Assembly (NCBI RefSeq): GCF_030268885.1
Contig: NZ_BSSA01000018.1
Coordinates: 109,590 to 173,589 of the forward strand
Length of the DNA: 64,000 nucleotides
From: Kitasatospora phosalacinea
GTDB taxonomy: Bacteria; Actinomycetota; Actinomycetes; Streptomycetales; Streptomycetaceae
Direction of reading: 5' to 3'
Shown: positions 43,931-51,776 of the stretch, one piece after another
How positions within the stretch are numbered: the first letter of the stretch is position 1
Layout of the letters: each line of letters begins with the position of its first letter
Program-made: the position numbers and the translations under genes
The notes under the pieces: model-generated
What the model saw: the letters and a program-made list of their open reading frames with translations, nothing else
What the model was told of the DNA's origin: nothing
The model's database searches: none

Positions 43931-43936
43931 CGGACC

Positions 43937-45043
43937 ATGTCCGACGCGCACTCCGCCCGACGTGAACGCCTCCGCGAGTACTGCAGCGCCTCCGGTGCCG
44001 ACGCCGCGCTGGTCACGCGCCCAGCCAACGTCCGCTACCTCACCGGCTGCCCGCCGGTGGGCGCCGCGCTGCTGCTCACCCGCGAGCGCGCCGTGCTCGC
44101 GGTGCCCGAGGGGGCGGAGGACGTCGAGGGCGGCGAGCGGCAGGCCGAGGCGGAGGTCACCCGGCTGCCGGTGCCCGCCGAGGCCGACGCCGCGTTCGCC
44201 GCCGCCGAGGCCGCCGCCCGGCTGCGGGTGCGCGACCTCGCGGTCGAGGAGCACGACCTCACCGTCACCCGGCACCGCACCGTCGCCCGGCTGGCCGAGG
44301 CGGCCCGGCTGCTCGACCTGGACCGGGCGGTGGAGCGGCTGCGGGTGGTCAAGGACGAGTACGAGATCGCCGACCTGCGGATCGCCGCCGAGATCGCCGA
44401 CCAGGCCCTCGGCGAGCTGCTCGAATCCATCCTGGTCGGCCGCACCGAGCGCCACCTGGCGATGGAGCTGGAGCGCCGGATGATCGACCACGGCGCCGAC
44501 CGGGCCGCCTTCCCGGTCTCCGTCGGCACCGGCAGCAACTCCGGCCTGGAGCACCACCAGCCCACCGACCGCCGGGTCGAGGAGGGCGACTTCCTCACCG
44601 TCGCGCTCGGCGCCCGCTACCGCGGCTACGGCATCTCCACCGCCCGCACCTTCGTGATCGGCGCCGCCCCCGCCGCCTGGCAGGTCGAGCTGCACCGGCT
44701 GGTCTTCCACGCCCAGCGGGCCGGCCGGGAGGCCCTCGGGCCCGGCGTCGAGCAGCACGTGCCGGACGACGCGGCCCGCTCGATCCTCCAGGCCGCGGGC
44801 CACGCCGAGCACTCCGTCCACGCCCTGGGACACGGCATCGGCCTGGAGATCAGGGAGGCTCCGCGCCTGGGGCCCGCCGACATGGGTAAACTGGACAACC
44901 GCGTGCCGGTCACCGTCGGCCCCGGGGTCCATCTCCCGGGTCGGGGCGGCGTCCGGATCGAGGACACGCTCGTGGTGCGGCCTCCCGAGGAGGGCGGGCC
45001 CGAGCTGCTCACCATCACCACCAAGGAGCTCCTCGCGCTGTGA
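43937..45043 (+). CDS. M24-family (aminopeptidase P-like) protein with missing metal ligands
   Basis: A 368-residue protein with a creatinase-like N-terminal domain (ALVTRPANVRYLTG) and an M24 pita-bread domain. The His and Glu ligands remain (HGIGLEIREAPRL with His299 and Glu307, VRIEDTLVV with Glu342). The two Asp ligands of the usual D-G-A...S-D-x-T-R-T motif are Ala223 and Ser234 here. It is therefore unlikely to be a normal dimetal aminopeptidase. It sits immediately before efp, as remembered for other streptomycetes, where I recall similar losses. A role near EF-P or nascent Pro peptides is speculation. Confidence 0.85.
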   Translation: MSDAHSARRERLREYCSASGADAALVTRPANVRYLTGCPPVGAALLLTRERAVLAVPEGAEDVEGGERQAEAEVTRLPVPAEADAAFAAAEAAARLRVRDLAVEEHDLTVTRHRTVARLAEAARLLDLDRAVERLRVVKDEYEIADLRIAAEIADQALGELLESILVGRTERHLAMELERRMIDHGADRAAFPVSVGTGSNSGLEHHQPTDRRVEEGDFLTVALGARYRGYGISTARTFVIGAAPAAWQVELHRLVFHAQRAGREALGPGVEQHVPDDAARSILQAAGHAEHSVHALGHGIGLEIREAPRLGPADMGKLDNRVPVTVGPGVHLPGRGGVRIEDTLVVRPPEEGGPELLTITTKELLAL

Positions 45044-45113
45044 CCGAGACCGGTCCCGGTGGCGCGCGGCTTGGTGTTCCTTGACAGCGGACATATCAGG
45101 AGTAAGTGCGCCC

Positions 45114-45677
45114 GTGGCTACCACGAACGATCTCAAGAACGGCATGGTCCTCAAGCTGGACGGCGGCAAGCTCTGGACCGTCGTCGAGTTCCAGCACGTC
45201 AAGCCCGGCAAGGGCCCGGCCTTCGTGCGCACCAAGCTGAAGGAGGTCCTCTCCGGCAAGGTCGTCGACAAGACCTTCAACGCGGGCGTCAAGGTCGAGA
45301 CCGCCAACGTCGACAAGCGGACCATGCAGTACTCGTACCGCGACGGCGACGCGTTCATCTTCATGGACATGGACACCTACGACCAGGTCCCGGTCGACTC
45401 CGCCACCGTCGGCGACGCCGCCAAGTACCTGCTGGAGGGCTTCGAGGCCCTGGTCGCGCAGAACGAGGGCGTCCCGCTGTACGTCGAGCTCCCCGCCGCG
45501 GTCGAGCTGACCATCGCCGAGACCGAGCCGGGCGTCCAGGGCGACCGCTCCACCGGCGGCACCAAGCCCGCCACCCTGGAGACCGGCGCCGAGATCCAGG
45601 TGCCGCTGTTCGTCACCACCGGCGAGAAGGTCAAGGTCGACACCCGCGACGGCAGCTACCTCGGCCGGGTCAAGTAA
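45114..45677 (+). CDS. efp: Translation elongation factor P
   Basis: Relieves ribosome stalling at polyproline. The 187-residue product has the KOW-like domain I with the tip loop VKPGKGPAF (Lys33 aligns with the residue modified in some bacteria) and two OB domains ending GEKVKVDTRDGSYLGRVK, the C-terminal signature. The GTG at 45114 has AGGAGT about 10 bases upstream. nusB follows after 2 bp. Confidence 0.97.
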   Translation: MATTNDLKNGMVLKLDGGKLWTVVEFQHVKPGKGPAFVRTKLKEVLSGKVVDKTFNAGVKVETANVDKRTMQYSYRDGDAFIFMDMDTYDQVPVDSATVGDAAKYLLEGFEALVAQNEGVPLYVELPAAVELTIAETEPGVQGDRSTGGTKPATLETGAEIQVPLFVTTGEKVKVDTRDGSYLGRVK

Positions 45678-45679
45678 CC

Positions 45680-46117
45680 GTGGCCGCTGCTCGTAGCAAG
45701 GCCCGCACCCGGGCCTTCCAGATCCTGTTCGAGGCGGACCACCGCGGTGTGTCCCCCGAGCGGGTGCTCGCCGACTGGATCGCGCGGGCGCGCGACCCCC
45801 GCCCGGACGAGGGCATTCCGCAGGTCGCGGAGTACACGATGCAGCTGGTCGAGGGGTACGCGCAGCACGCGCGCACCATCGACGACCTGATCTCCACCTA
45901 CGCGGTGGGCTGGACGCTCGACCGGATGCCGATCGCCGACCGCAACGTGCTCCGGCTCGGCGCGTACGAGCTGATCTGGGAGGACGGGACGCCCGACGCG
46001 GTGGTCCTGGACGAGGCGGTGGAGATCGCCAAGGAGTTCTCCACCGACGAGTCGCCGGCCTTCGTGAACGGCCTGCTCGCCCGGTTCATGGAGCTCAAGC
46101 CGAGCATCCGGCGCTGA
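45680..46117 (+). CDS. nusB: Transcription antitermination factor NusB
   Basis: Binds boxA RNA with S10 in rRNA antitermination. The 145-residue all-helical product opens ARSKARTRAFQILFEAD and contains MPIADRNVLRLGAYELIWEDGTPDAVVLDEAVEIAKEFSTDESPAFVNG-type signatures of the family. It starts 2 bp after efp and ends in a strong terminator, so efp-nusB form one unit. Confidence 0.96.
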   Translation: MAAARSKARTRAFQILFEADHRGVSPERVLADWIARARDPRPDEGIPQVAEYTMQLVEGYAQHARTIDDLISTYAVGWTLDRMPIADRNVLRLGAYELIWEDGTPDAVVLDEAVEIAKEFSTDESPAFVNGLLARFMELKPSIRR

Positions 46118-46131
46118 GCCCGCACGCCCCA

Positions 46132-46165
46132 GGAGGCCGCCGGACCTGTCGGTCCGGCGGCCTCC
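46132..46165 (+). terminator. Terminator after nusB
   Basis: A perfect 15-bp stem, GGAGGCCGCCGGACC (46132-46146) and its complement (46151-46165), with a TGTC loop, 14 bp after the nusB stop. Confidence 0.82.
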
Positions 46166-46223
46166 GCGCGTAAGCTACCGGCAAGTAATCTCTCTGTCCG
46201 CCGCGCAGAAGGGCCGCGAAGCC

Positions 46224-47051
46224 ATGCCGGAGACCACCCCCGCCTTCGAGTTCGACCAGGGGATCGCGCTCACCCCGCACCCCACCGAGCCCGGCCGCTA
46301 CGACGGCGAGCTCGGCGAGGGCTGGCAGATCGGCGGTGGCGTCAACGGCGGCCTGCTGCTCGCCTTCGCCGCGCACGCGCTCGCCCTGGAGGCCGGGGCC
46401 GACCACCCGCACCCGCTCACCGTCAGCGGCACCTACATATCCGCCTCCCGGCCCGGGCCCGCCACCGTCCGCACCGAGATCGTCCGGCGCGGCCGCAGCC
46501 TGGCCACCGGCAGCGCCGTCCTCTCCCAGGACGGCGAGGAGCGGCTGCGGGTCACCGCCGCCCTCACCGACCTCGCCGCGCTCGACGAGGAGGTCGCCAC
46601 CACCGCGCTCCCGCCGCAGCTGCCCGCGCCCGAGCAGTGCGTGGGCGTCGAGCACGCCCCGCGCGAACTCCTCACCCAGGCCGCCCTGCTGGAGCGCCTC
46701 GACCTGCGCCTGGACCCGGCCACCATCGGCTGGGCGCTGGGCCGGCCGTCGAAGCAGGGCCGCATCCAGGGCTGGTTCCGCCTCGCCGACAAGCGCCCCG
46801 CCGACGCGCTCTCCCTCCTGCTCACCGCCGACGCCCTCCCCCCGGTCACCTTCGACCTCGGCCGCCCCGGCTGGGCCCCCACCATCCAGCTCGCCGTCCA
46901 CGTCCGGGCCCTGCCCGCCGACGGCTGGCTGCGCGTCTCGCACGCCACCCGCAACCTGGCCGGCGGGTACTTCGAGGAGGACTGCGAGGTCTGGGACGAG
47001 AGCGGCCGACTGGTCGCCCAGTCCCGGCAGTTGGCCATGGCGCCCCGCTGA
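46224..47051 (+). CDS. TesB-like acyl-CoA thioesterase family protein
   Basis: A 275-residue double-hotdog protein. The N-terminal hotdog contains GWQIGGGVNGGLLLAFAAHAL and the strand TVSGTYISASRPGPATVRTEIVRRGRSL-like region. The C-terminal hotdog includes TFDLGRPGWAPTIQLAVHV and ends DESGRLVAQSRQLAMAP, the usual close of TesB-like thioesterases. The substrate is unknown. The start is the ATG at 46224 with GAAGGGCCG upstream. Confidence 0.85.
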   Translation: MPETTPAFEFDQGIALTPHPTEPGRYDGELGEGWQIGGGVNGGLLLAFAAHALALEAGADHPHPLTVSGTYISASRPGPATVRTEIVRRGRSLATGSAVLSQDGEERLRVTAALTDLAALDEEVATTALPPQLPAPEQCVGVEHAPRELLTQAALLERLDLRLDPATIGWALGRPSKQGRIQGWFRLADKRPADALSLLLTADALPPVTFDLGRPGWAPTIQLAVHVRALPADGWLRVSHATRNLAGGYFEEDCEVWDESGRLVAQSRQLAMAPR

Positions 47052-47167
47052 CGCTCCGGACGGTGCACGGTCAGTTGCAGAGTTGTGACAGGCCGTGCGT
47101 GTGGGACGGGTGCGGGCGGGGAGGACTCGGTCAGCAGTTGCCAGAGCGAGACCCCCGGGAGCCACCG

Positions 47168-48025
47168 ATGTCCAGGAACAGCCGTCGGCCGCGCCGTTGC
47201 AGTGCAGCACCCTCGCGGCGGAGCGAGGAGGCGTTCGTGACGGGCATCCTGACCAGCGAGGCGGACTTCGAGCGGGTGCGGGACTGGCAGGTGACGGACG
47301 CCGCGGACTACGCCGCCTACCTGCGGGAGACCGGGCAGCTGCTGGCCGAGGCGGTGGAGGAGTACGGGACGGTCCGGGCGCGGATGTTCCACCCGGAGGA
47401 CTTCGCGGACTACTGCCTGCTCCACGGGCTGGACGTGCGCGAGCAGGCCGCGCGCGACGGCTACCTGGTCAACCCGCCGCTGCGCACCCAGCTGGTGACC
47501 TACCGCGGCGAGGACCTCGCCGACTTCCTGCCGCGGCTGGTCCGGGCCCGGGAGGGCGGCCTCGTGCTGCGGCACGCCGACCTGCTGACGGACGGTGCGC
47601 TGTGCGGCACCGAGCAGCCAGCCCCGGCCGACCCGCGGGTGCGGTGGACGTACCAGCAGGCGTCCGAGGTGTTCCGCCGGGTGCTGGTCGGCGCCGGGTG
47701 CGGGGCCTACGAGTTCCGGGTCGTGGTGGACGCGCCGGGCGGGCCGCTGGAGGCGCGGGCCCGGGTGCTGCACTGGGAGGACGGCGCGGTGCGGATCAAC
47801 GACGAGGACCTGGACCTGGTCACCGCGGTGCTCTGCGCCGGGCTGTACTGCGAACTGCCGGGCGCCGCGGTGCTGCACGGGACGCAGGGCTCGGGCGCGC
47901 TGTGCGGGGAGTACCGGCAGGTCGCCTGGGCCTGGCGGAGCACCGGCTACGAGTGGTCGCCGGCCGAGCTGGCGGTGGCCGGGGTGGCGGCGGGCCCCGG
48001 GTTCAGCCTGGGCACCGTGGTCTGA
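47168..48025 (+). CDS. Conserved-type protein of unknown function
   Basis: A 285-residue soluble protein with no motif I recognise. The first 23 residues are Arg/Ser-rich (MSRNSRRPRRCSAAPSR). The body is acidic with several Cys in the second half. GGGAG precedes the ATG at 47168, but GAGGAGG lies 5 bases before an in-frame GTG at 47237 (MTGILTSEADFERV), which is an equally good start and would remove the basic head. It converges on bldD with a 44-bp palindrome between. Nothing in the context gives a function. Confidence 0.7.
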   Translation: MSRNSRRPRRCSAAPSRRSEEAFVTGILTSEADFERVRDWQVTDAADYAAYLRETGQLLAEAVEEYGTVRARMFHPEDFADYCLLHGLDVREQAARDGYLVNPPLRTQLVTYRGEDLADFLPRLVRAREGGLVLRHADLLTDGALCGTEQPAPADPRVRWTYQQASEVFRRVLVGAGCGAYEFRVVVDAPGGPLEARARVLHWEDGAVRINDEDLDLVTAVLCAGLYCELPGAAVLHGTQGSGALCGEYRQVAWAWRSTGYEWSPAELAVAGVAAGPGFSLGTVV

Positions 48026-48032
48026 ACCGACG

Positions 48033-48076
48033 ACAGCGGGGCGGGAACCGGTGGCCACCGGTTCCCGCCCCGCTGT
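48033..48076. terminator. 44-bp perfect palindrome between convergent genes
   Basis: A 22-bp half beginning ACAGCGGGGCGG is followed directly by its exact reverse complement with no spacer. It lies 7 bp after the unknown gene and 33 bp from the bldD stop, so it can end transcription in both directions. Confidence 0.8.
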
Positions 48077-48109
48077 GACGTTTCTTCAAACGGAGCGGCC
48101 GACCGCAGG

Positions 48110-48613
48110 TCAGCCCGCGTCCTCCTCGCGGACGGCGCGGCGCGCGTCCGGGTTCAGCACGCCCCAGCTGATCAGCTGCTCGGTGAGGATCGAGGGGGAC
48201 TGGTCGTAGATGACGGCCAGCGTGCGCAGGTCGTCCTGGCGGATCGAGAGCACCTTGCCGTTGTAGTCGCCGCGCTGCGACTGGATGGTCGCGGCGTAGC
48301 GCTGCAGCGGACCGGCCTTCTCGGACGGGACCTGGGTCAGGCGCTCCAGGTCGAGCACCAGGCGCGGCGGCGGCTCGGCGGCCCCGCCCGGGGTGCCGCC
48401 GGGCAGCAGCTCCTGGACCGGCACGCCGTAGAACTCGGCCAGCTCGGCGAGGCGCTGGACGGTGACCGCGCGGTCGCCGCGCTCGTAGGAGCCGACGACC
48501 ACAGCCTTCCAGCGACCCTGGGACTTCTCCTCGACGCCGTGCAGGGAGAGCCCCTGCTGAGTGCGGATCGCCCGGAGCTTGGCCCCGAGCTGCTTCGCGT
48601 AGTCGCTGGACAT
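48110..48613 (-). CDS. bldD: Developmental master regulator BldD
   Basis: Represses sporulation genes during vegetative growth when dimerised by tetrameric c-di-GMP. The 167-residue product has an N-terminal XRE-type helix-turn-helix (AKQLGAKLRAIRTQQGLSLHGVEE). The C-terminal domain carries the c-di-GMP signature RGD (114-116), eight residues, then RQDD (125-128), exactly the RxD-x8-RxxD spacing. The ATG at 48613 (MSSDYAKQLG) is chosen by the known length. The longer frame to 48694 has no support. A palindrome in the promoter suggests autoregulation. Confidence 0.97.
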   Translation of the reverse strand: MSSDYAKQLGAKLRAIRTQQGLSLHGVEEKSQGRWKAVVVGSYERGDRAVTVQRLAELAEFYGVPVQELLPGGTPGGAAEPPPRLVLDLERLTQVPSEKAGPLQRYAATIQSQRGDYNGKVLSIRQDDLRTLAVIYDQSPSILTEQLISWGVLNPDARRAVREEDAG

Positions 48614-48685
48614 GGATCTCCCCGGACGAGATTGCTTCGCGTGCGCTGAAATGTGAGCGACGACGGGTCTCTGTGGAGCACCTTC

Positions 48686-48705
48686 GTAACTCACTGTGAG
48701 GTTAC
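48686..48705 (-). promoter_or_regulatory. Candidate BldD autoregulatory site
   Basis: GTAAC, then CTCAC-T-GTGAG (a perfect 5-1-5 dyad), then GTTAC, overlaps the likely -10 region of bldD (TTGACG on the minus strand is about 20 bp upstream). BldD boxes are built from GTGA/TCAC half-sites, so this is a plausible autoregulatory operator. Confidence 0.5.
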
Positions 48706-48784
48706 GTAGAGTGAGGGTTGCGCGTCAAGCCGAATGGGGCACTCGTGCGAACGGGCGGCGAACGGGCTCCGATCAGCACGCTGC

Positions 48785-48790
48785 TACCAT
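48785..48790 (+). promoter_or_regulatory. Candidate -10 of the pyr operon
   Basis: TACCAT at 48785-48790 would start transcription near 48797 and give an 80-nt leader that holds a small hairpin (48800-48815) and the PyrR binding loop. Confidence 0.45.
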
Positions 48791-48837
48791 GGGCGAGGCT
48801 CCGGCTGCGGCCGGAAACCATTCCAGACATCCTTTAA

Positions 48838-48865
48838 GACCCGTCCCGTGAGGCGGGGAAGGAGG
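48838..48865 (+). promoter_or_regulatory. PyrR binding loop overlapping the pyrR ribosome binding site
   Basis: CCCG (48840-48843) pairs with CGGG (48854-48857) around TCCCGTGAGG, which fits the PyrR-loop consensus UCCNGNGAGGY. The 3' arm runs into GGAAGGAGG (48857-48865), the pyrR ribosome binding site. No terminator hairpin lies downstream. PyrR bound with UMP should therefore block translation rather than cause attenuation, the mode known in mycobacteria. Confidence 0.65.
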
Positions 48866-48876
48866 TCCGCTTCGGC

Positions 48877-49488
48877 ATGACCACACCCAGTTCCGCCCCC
48901 CGCGCCCCGCACCAGGTGCTGGACGCCACCGACATCGCCCGGGTCATCACCCGGATCGCCCACGAGATCGTGGAACGCGCCAAGGGCGCGGAGGACGTGG
49001 TGCTGCTCGGCATCCACACCCGCGGTGTCCACCTGGCCCGGCGACTGCAGGCCAGGCTCACCCAGATCACCGGCCGGGACATCCCGTTCGGGACGCTGGA
49101 CATCACCATGTACCGGGACGACCTGCGGCTGAAGCCCGCCCGGGCCCTGGAGCACACCGAGATCCCCGCCGAGGGCATCGACGGCAAGCTGGTGATCCTG
49201 GTCGACGACGTGCTGTTCTCCGGCCGCACCATCCGCGCCGCGCTCGACGCGCTCAGCGACATCGGCCGCCCGCGCGCCGTCCGCCTCGCCGTGCTGGTCG
49301 ACCGCGGCCACCGCGAACTCCCCATCCGCGCCGACTACGTCGGCAAGAACCTGCCCACCTCGCTGCGCGAGGCCGTGCAGGTCCGGCTGGCCGAGTCCGA
49401 CGGGCTGGACGCCGTCCTGCTGGGCGACCGCGACTACGCCGCCCGCTCCTCCCAGGCCCTGGCCGCCGACCCCGAACTCCCGGAGTAG
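48877..49488 (+). CDS. pyrR: Pyrimidine operon regulator PyrR
   Basis: RNA-binding regulator of pyrimidine genes with a phosphoribosyltransferase fold. The 203-residue product has the PRPP motif VILVDDVLFSGRT, the family-specific GIHTRGVHLARRL and RELPIRADYVGKNLPTS. It leads the pyrR-pyrB-pyrC cluster and has a PyrR loop next to its own ribosome binding site, so it likely autoregulates. Confidence 0.96.
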   Translation: MTTPSSAPRAPHQVLDATDIARVITRIAHEIVERAKGAEDVVLLGIHTRGVHLARRLQARLTQITGRDIPFGTLDITMYRDDLRLKPARALEHTEIPAEGIDGKLVILVDDVLFSGRTIRAALDALSDIGRPRAVRLAVLVDRGHRELPIRADYVGKNLPTSLREAVQVRLAESDGLDAVLLGDRDYAARSSQALAADPELPE

Positions 49489-49494
49489 AACCGC

Positions 49495-50487
49495 GTGAAG
49501 CGCCACCTCGTCTCCACCGCCGGCCTCGGCCGCGACGACGCCCTGCTGATCCTGGACACCGCCGAGGAGCTCTCCCAGTTCTCCGGACGGGCCGTCAAGA
49601 AGCTGCCCACGCTGCGCGGCCGCACCGTGGTCAACCTGTTCTTCGAGGACTCCACCCGCACCAAGACCTCCTTCGAGGTCGCCGAGAAGCGGCTCTCCGC
49701 CGACGTCATCAACTTCTCCGCCAAGGGCTCCTCGGTCTCCAAGGGCGAGAGCCTCAAGGACACCGCGCTGACCCTGCAGGCGATGGGCGCCGACGCCGTG
49801 GTCATCCGGCACCACGCCTCCGGCGCGCCCGCCCGGCTCGCCGACTCGGACTGGCTGCACGGCTCGGTGATCAACGCCGGTGACGGCACCCACGAGCACC
49901 CCACCCAGGCCCTGCTGGACGCCTTCACCCTGCGCCGCCACCTCAACCCCGGCGCGGGCCGCGACCTGGCGGGCCGCAAGGTCGCCATCGTCGGCGACGT
50001 CCTGCACAGCCGGGTGGCCCGCTCCAACGTGCACCTGCTGACCACGCTCGGTGCGCAGGTCGTCTTCGTCGCCCCGCCGACCCTGCTGCCGATCGGCATC
50101 GAGACCTGGCCCTGCGAGGTCTCCTACGACCTGGACAGCGTGCTGCCCAAGGTCGACGCCGTGATGATGCTGCGCGTCCAGCGCGAGCGGATGAACGCCG
50201 CCTTCTTCCCCACCGAGCGCGAGTACTCCCGCCGCTACGGCCTCGACGGCGCCCGGCTGGCCAGGCTGCCCGAGCACGCCGTCGTCATGCACCCCGGCCC
50301 GATGGTCCGCGGCATGGAGATCACCGCCGAGGTGGCCGACTCCCCGCGCTGCACCGTGGTCGAGCAGGTCGCCAACGGCGTCTCCGTCCGGATGGCCGTG
50401 CTCTACCTGCTGCTCGGCGGCGCGGTCTTCGCCGACGCGCCCGCCGACGCCCCCCGCACCACCGAACTCCCGGAGGCCGCCCAGTGA
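49495..50487 (+). CDS. pyrB: Aspartate carbamoyltransferase catalytic subunit
   Basis: Makes carbamoyl-aspartate. The 330-residue product has the carbamoyl-phosphate motif FFEDSTRTKTSFE, the KGSSVSKGESLKDT lid, HPTQALLDAFT and MHPGPMVRGMEI. No pyrI regulatory subunit is present, as in other Gram-positives. The GTG start is 6 bp after pyrR, and the stop overlaps pyrC as GTGA. Confidence 0.96.
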   Translation: MKRHLVSTAGLGRDDALLILDTAEELSQFSGRAVKKLPTLRGRTVVNLFFEDSTRTKTSFEVAEKRLSADVINFSAKGSSVSKGESLKDTALTLQAMGADAVVIRHHASGAPARLADSDWLHGSVINAGDGTHEHPTQALLDAFTLRRHLNPGAGRDLAGRKVAIVGDVLHSRVARSNVHLLTTLGAQVVFVAPPTLLPIGIETWPCEVSYDLDSVLPKVDAVMMLRVQRERMNAAFFPTEREYSRRYGLDGARLARLPEHAVVMHPGPMVRGMEITAEVADSPRCTVVEQVANGVSVRMAVLYLLLGGAVFADAPADAPRTTELPEAAQ

Positions 50488-51776
50488 CCACCTACCTGAT
50501 CCGCAACGCCCAGATCCTCGGCGGCGCCCCCCGGGACATCCACATCGTCGACGGCGTCTTCGCCGCGATCGGCGAGGACCTGGACGTCCGGGCGGACATC
50601 GACATCGACGCGCACGGCCTGGTCGCCCTGCCGGGCCTGGTCGACCTGCACACCCACCTGCGCGAGCCCGGCCGCGAGGACGCCGAGACCGTGCTGACCG
50701 GCACCCGGGCCGCCGCCATGGGCGGCTACACCGCGGTGCACGCGATGGCCAACACCTTCCCGGTCGCCGACAGCGCGGGCGTGGTCGAGCAGGTCTGGCG
50801 GCTGGGCCGCGAGTCCGGCTACTGCGACGTGCAGCCGGTCGGCGCCGTCACCGTCGGCCTGGAGGGCAAGCAGCTCGCCGAGCTCGGCGCGATGCACGAC
50901 TCCGCCGCCGGGGTCCGGGTCTTCTCCGACGACGGCAAGTGCGTGGACGACGCGGTGATCATGCGCCGCGCGCTGGAGTACGTGAAGGCCTTCGACGGCG
51001 TCGTCGCCCAGCACGCCCAGGAGCCGCGGCTGACCGCGGGCGCCCAGATGAACGAGGGCCGGGTCTCCGGCGAGCTCGGCCTCGGCGGCTGGCCCGCCGT
51101 CGCCGAGGAGTCGATCATCGCCCGGGACGTGCTGCTCGCCGCGCACGTCGGCTCCCGGGTGCACATCTGCCACCTGTCCACCGCCGGGTCGGTCGAGATC
51201 GTCCGCTGGGCCAAGGCCAAGGGCTGGGACGTCACCGCCGAGGTCACCCCGCACCACCTGCTGCTCACCGACGAGCTGGTCCGCAGCTACGACCCGGTGT
51301 ACAAGGTCAACCCGCCGCTGCGCACCGCCGAGGACGTCGAGGCGCTGCGCGAGGCGCTGGCCGACGGCACCATCGACGCCGTCGCCACCGACCACGCCCC
51401 GCACCCCGCGGAGGACAAGGACTGCGAGTGGGCGGTCGCCGCGATGGGCATGGTCGGGCTGGAGACCGCGCTGTCGGTCGTGCAGCAGACCATGGTCGAC
51501 ACCGGCCTGCTGAACTGGGAGGGCGTCGCGGACCGGATGTCGCACCGCCCGGCCCGGATCGGCCGGCTCGCCGGGCACGGACGCCCCATCTCGGTGGGCG
51601 AGCCTGCCAACCTGGTGCTGTTCGATCCCGCGTACCGTGGAGTGGTGAACCCCGACACCTTCGCGACCCGCTCCCGCAACAGCCCGTACAAGGGCATGGA
51701 CCTGCCCGGACGGGTGCACGCCACCTTCCTGCGCGGCGAGGCCACCGTGCTCGCCGGCGAACTGGTCGAGCGCTGA
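50484..51776 (+). CDS. pyrC: Dihydroorotase
   Basis: Cyclises carbamoyl-aspartate to dihydroorotate. The 430-residue amidohydrolase has the metal motif GLVDLHTHLREPG, a C-terminal DHAPHP with the catalytic Asp, and FSDDGKCV and HICHLSTAGSVEIVRWAKA strands with further metal ligands. It is the type I, longer dihydroorotase. It overlaps pyrB by 4 bp, and its stop shares one base with the next ATG. Confidence 0.95.
   Translation: MTTYLIRNAQILGGAPRDIHIVDGVFAAIGEDLDVRADIDIDAHGLVALPGLVDLHTHLREPGREDAETVLTGTRAAAMGGYTAVHAMANTFPVADSAGVVEQVWRLGRESGYCDVQPVGAVTVGLEGKQLAELGAMHDSAAGVRVFSDDGKCVDDAVIMRRALEYVKAFDGVVAQHAQEPRLTAGAQMNEGRVSGELGLGGWPAVAEESIIARDVLLAAHVGSRVHICHLSTAGSVEIVRWAKAKGWDVTAEVTPHHLLLTDELVRSYDPVYKVNPPLRTAEDVEALREALADGTIDAVATDHAPHPAEDKDCEWAVAAMGMVGLETALSVVQQTMVDTGLLNWEGVADRMSHRPARIGRLAGHGRPISVGEPANLVLFDPAYRGVVNPDTFATRSRNSPYKGMDLPGRVHATFLRGEATVLAGELVER

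Noticed and set aside
36046..43936. A genomic island with integrase or insertion-sequence ends
   Set aside because: No integrase, transposase, tRNA att site or flanking direct repeat was found.
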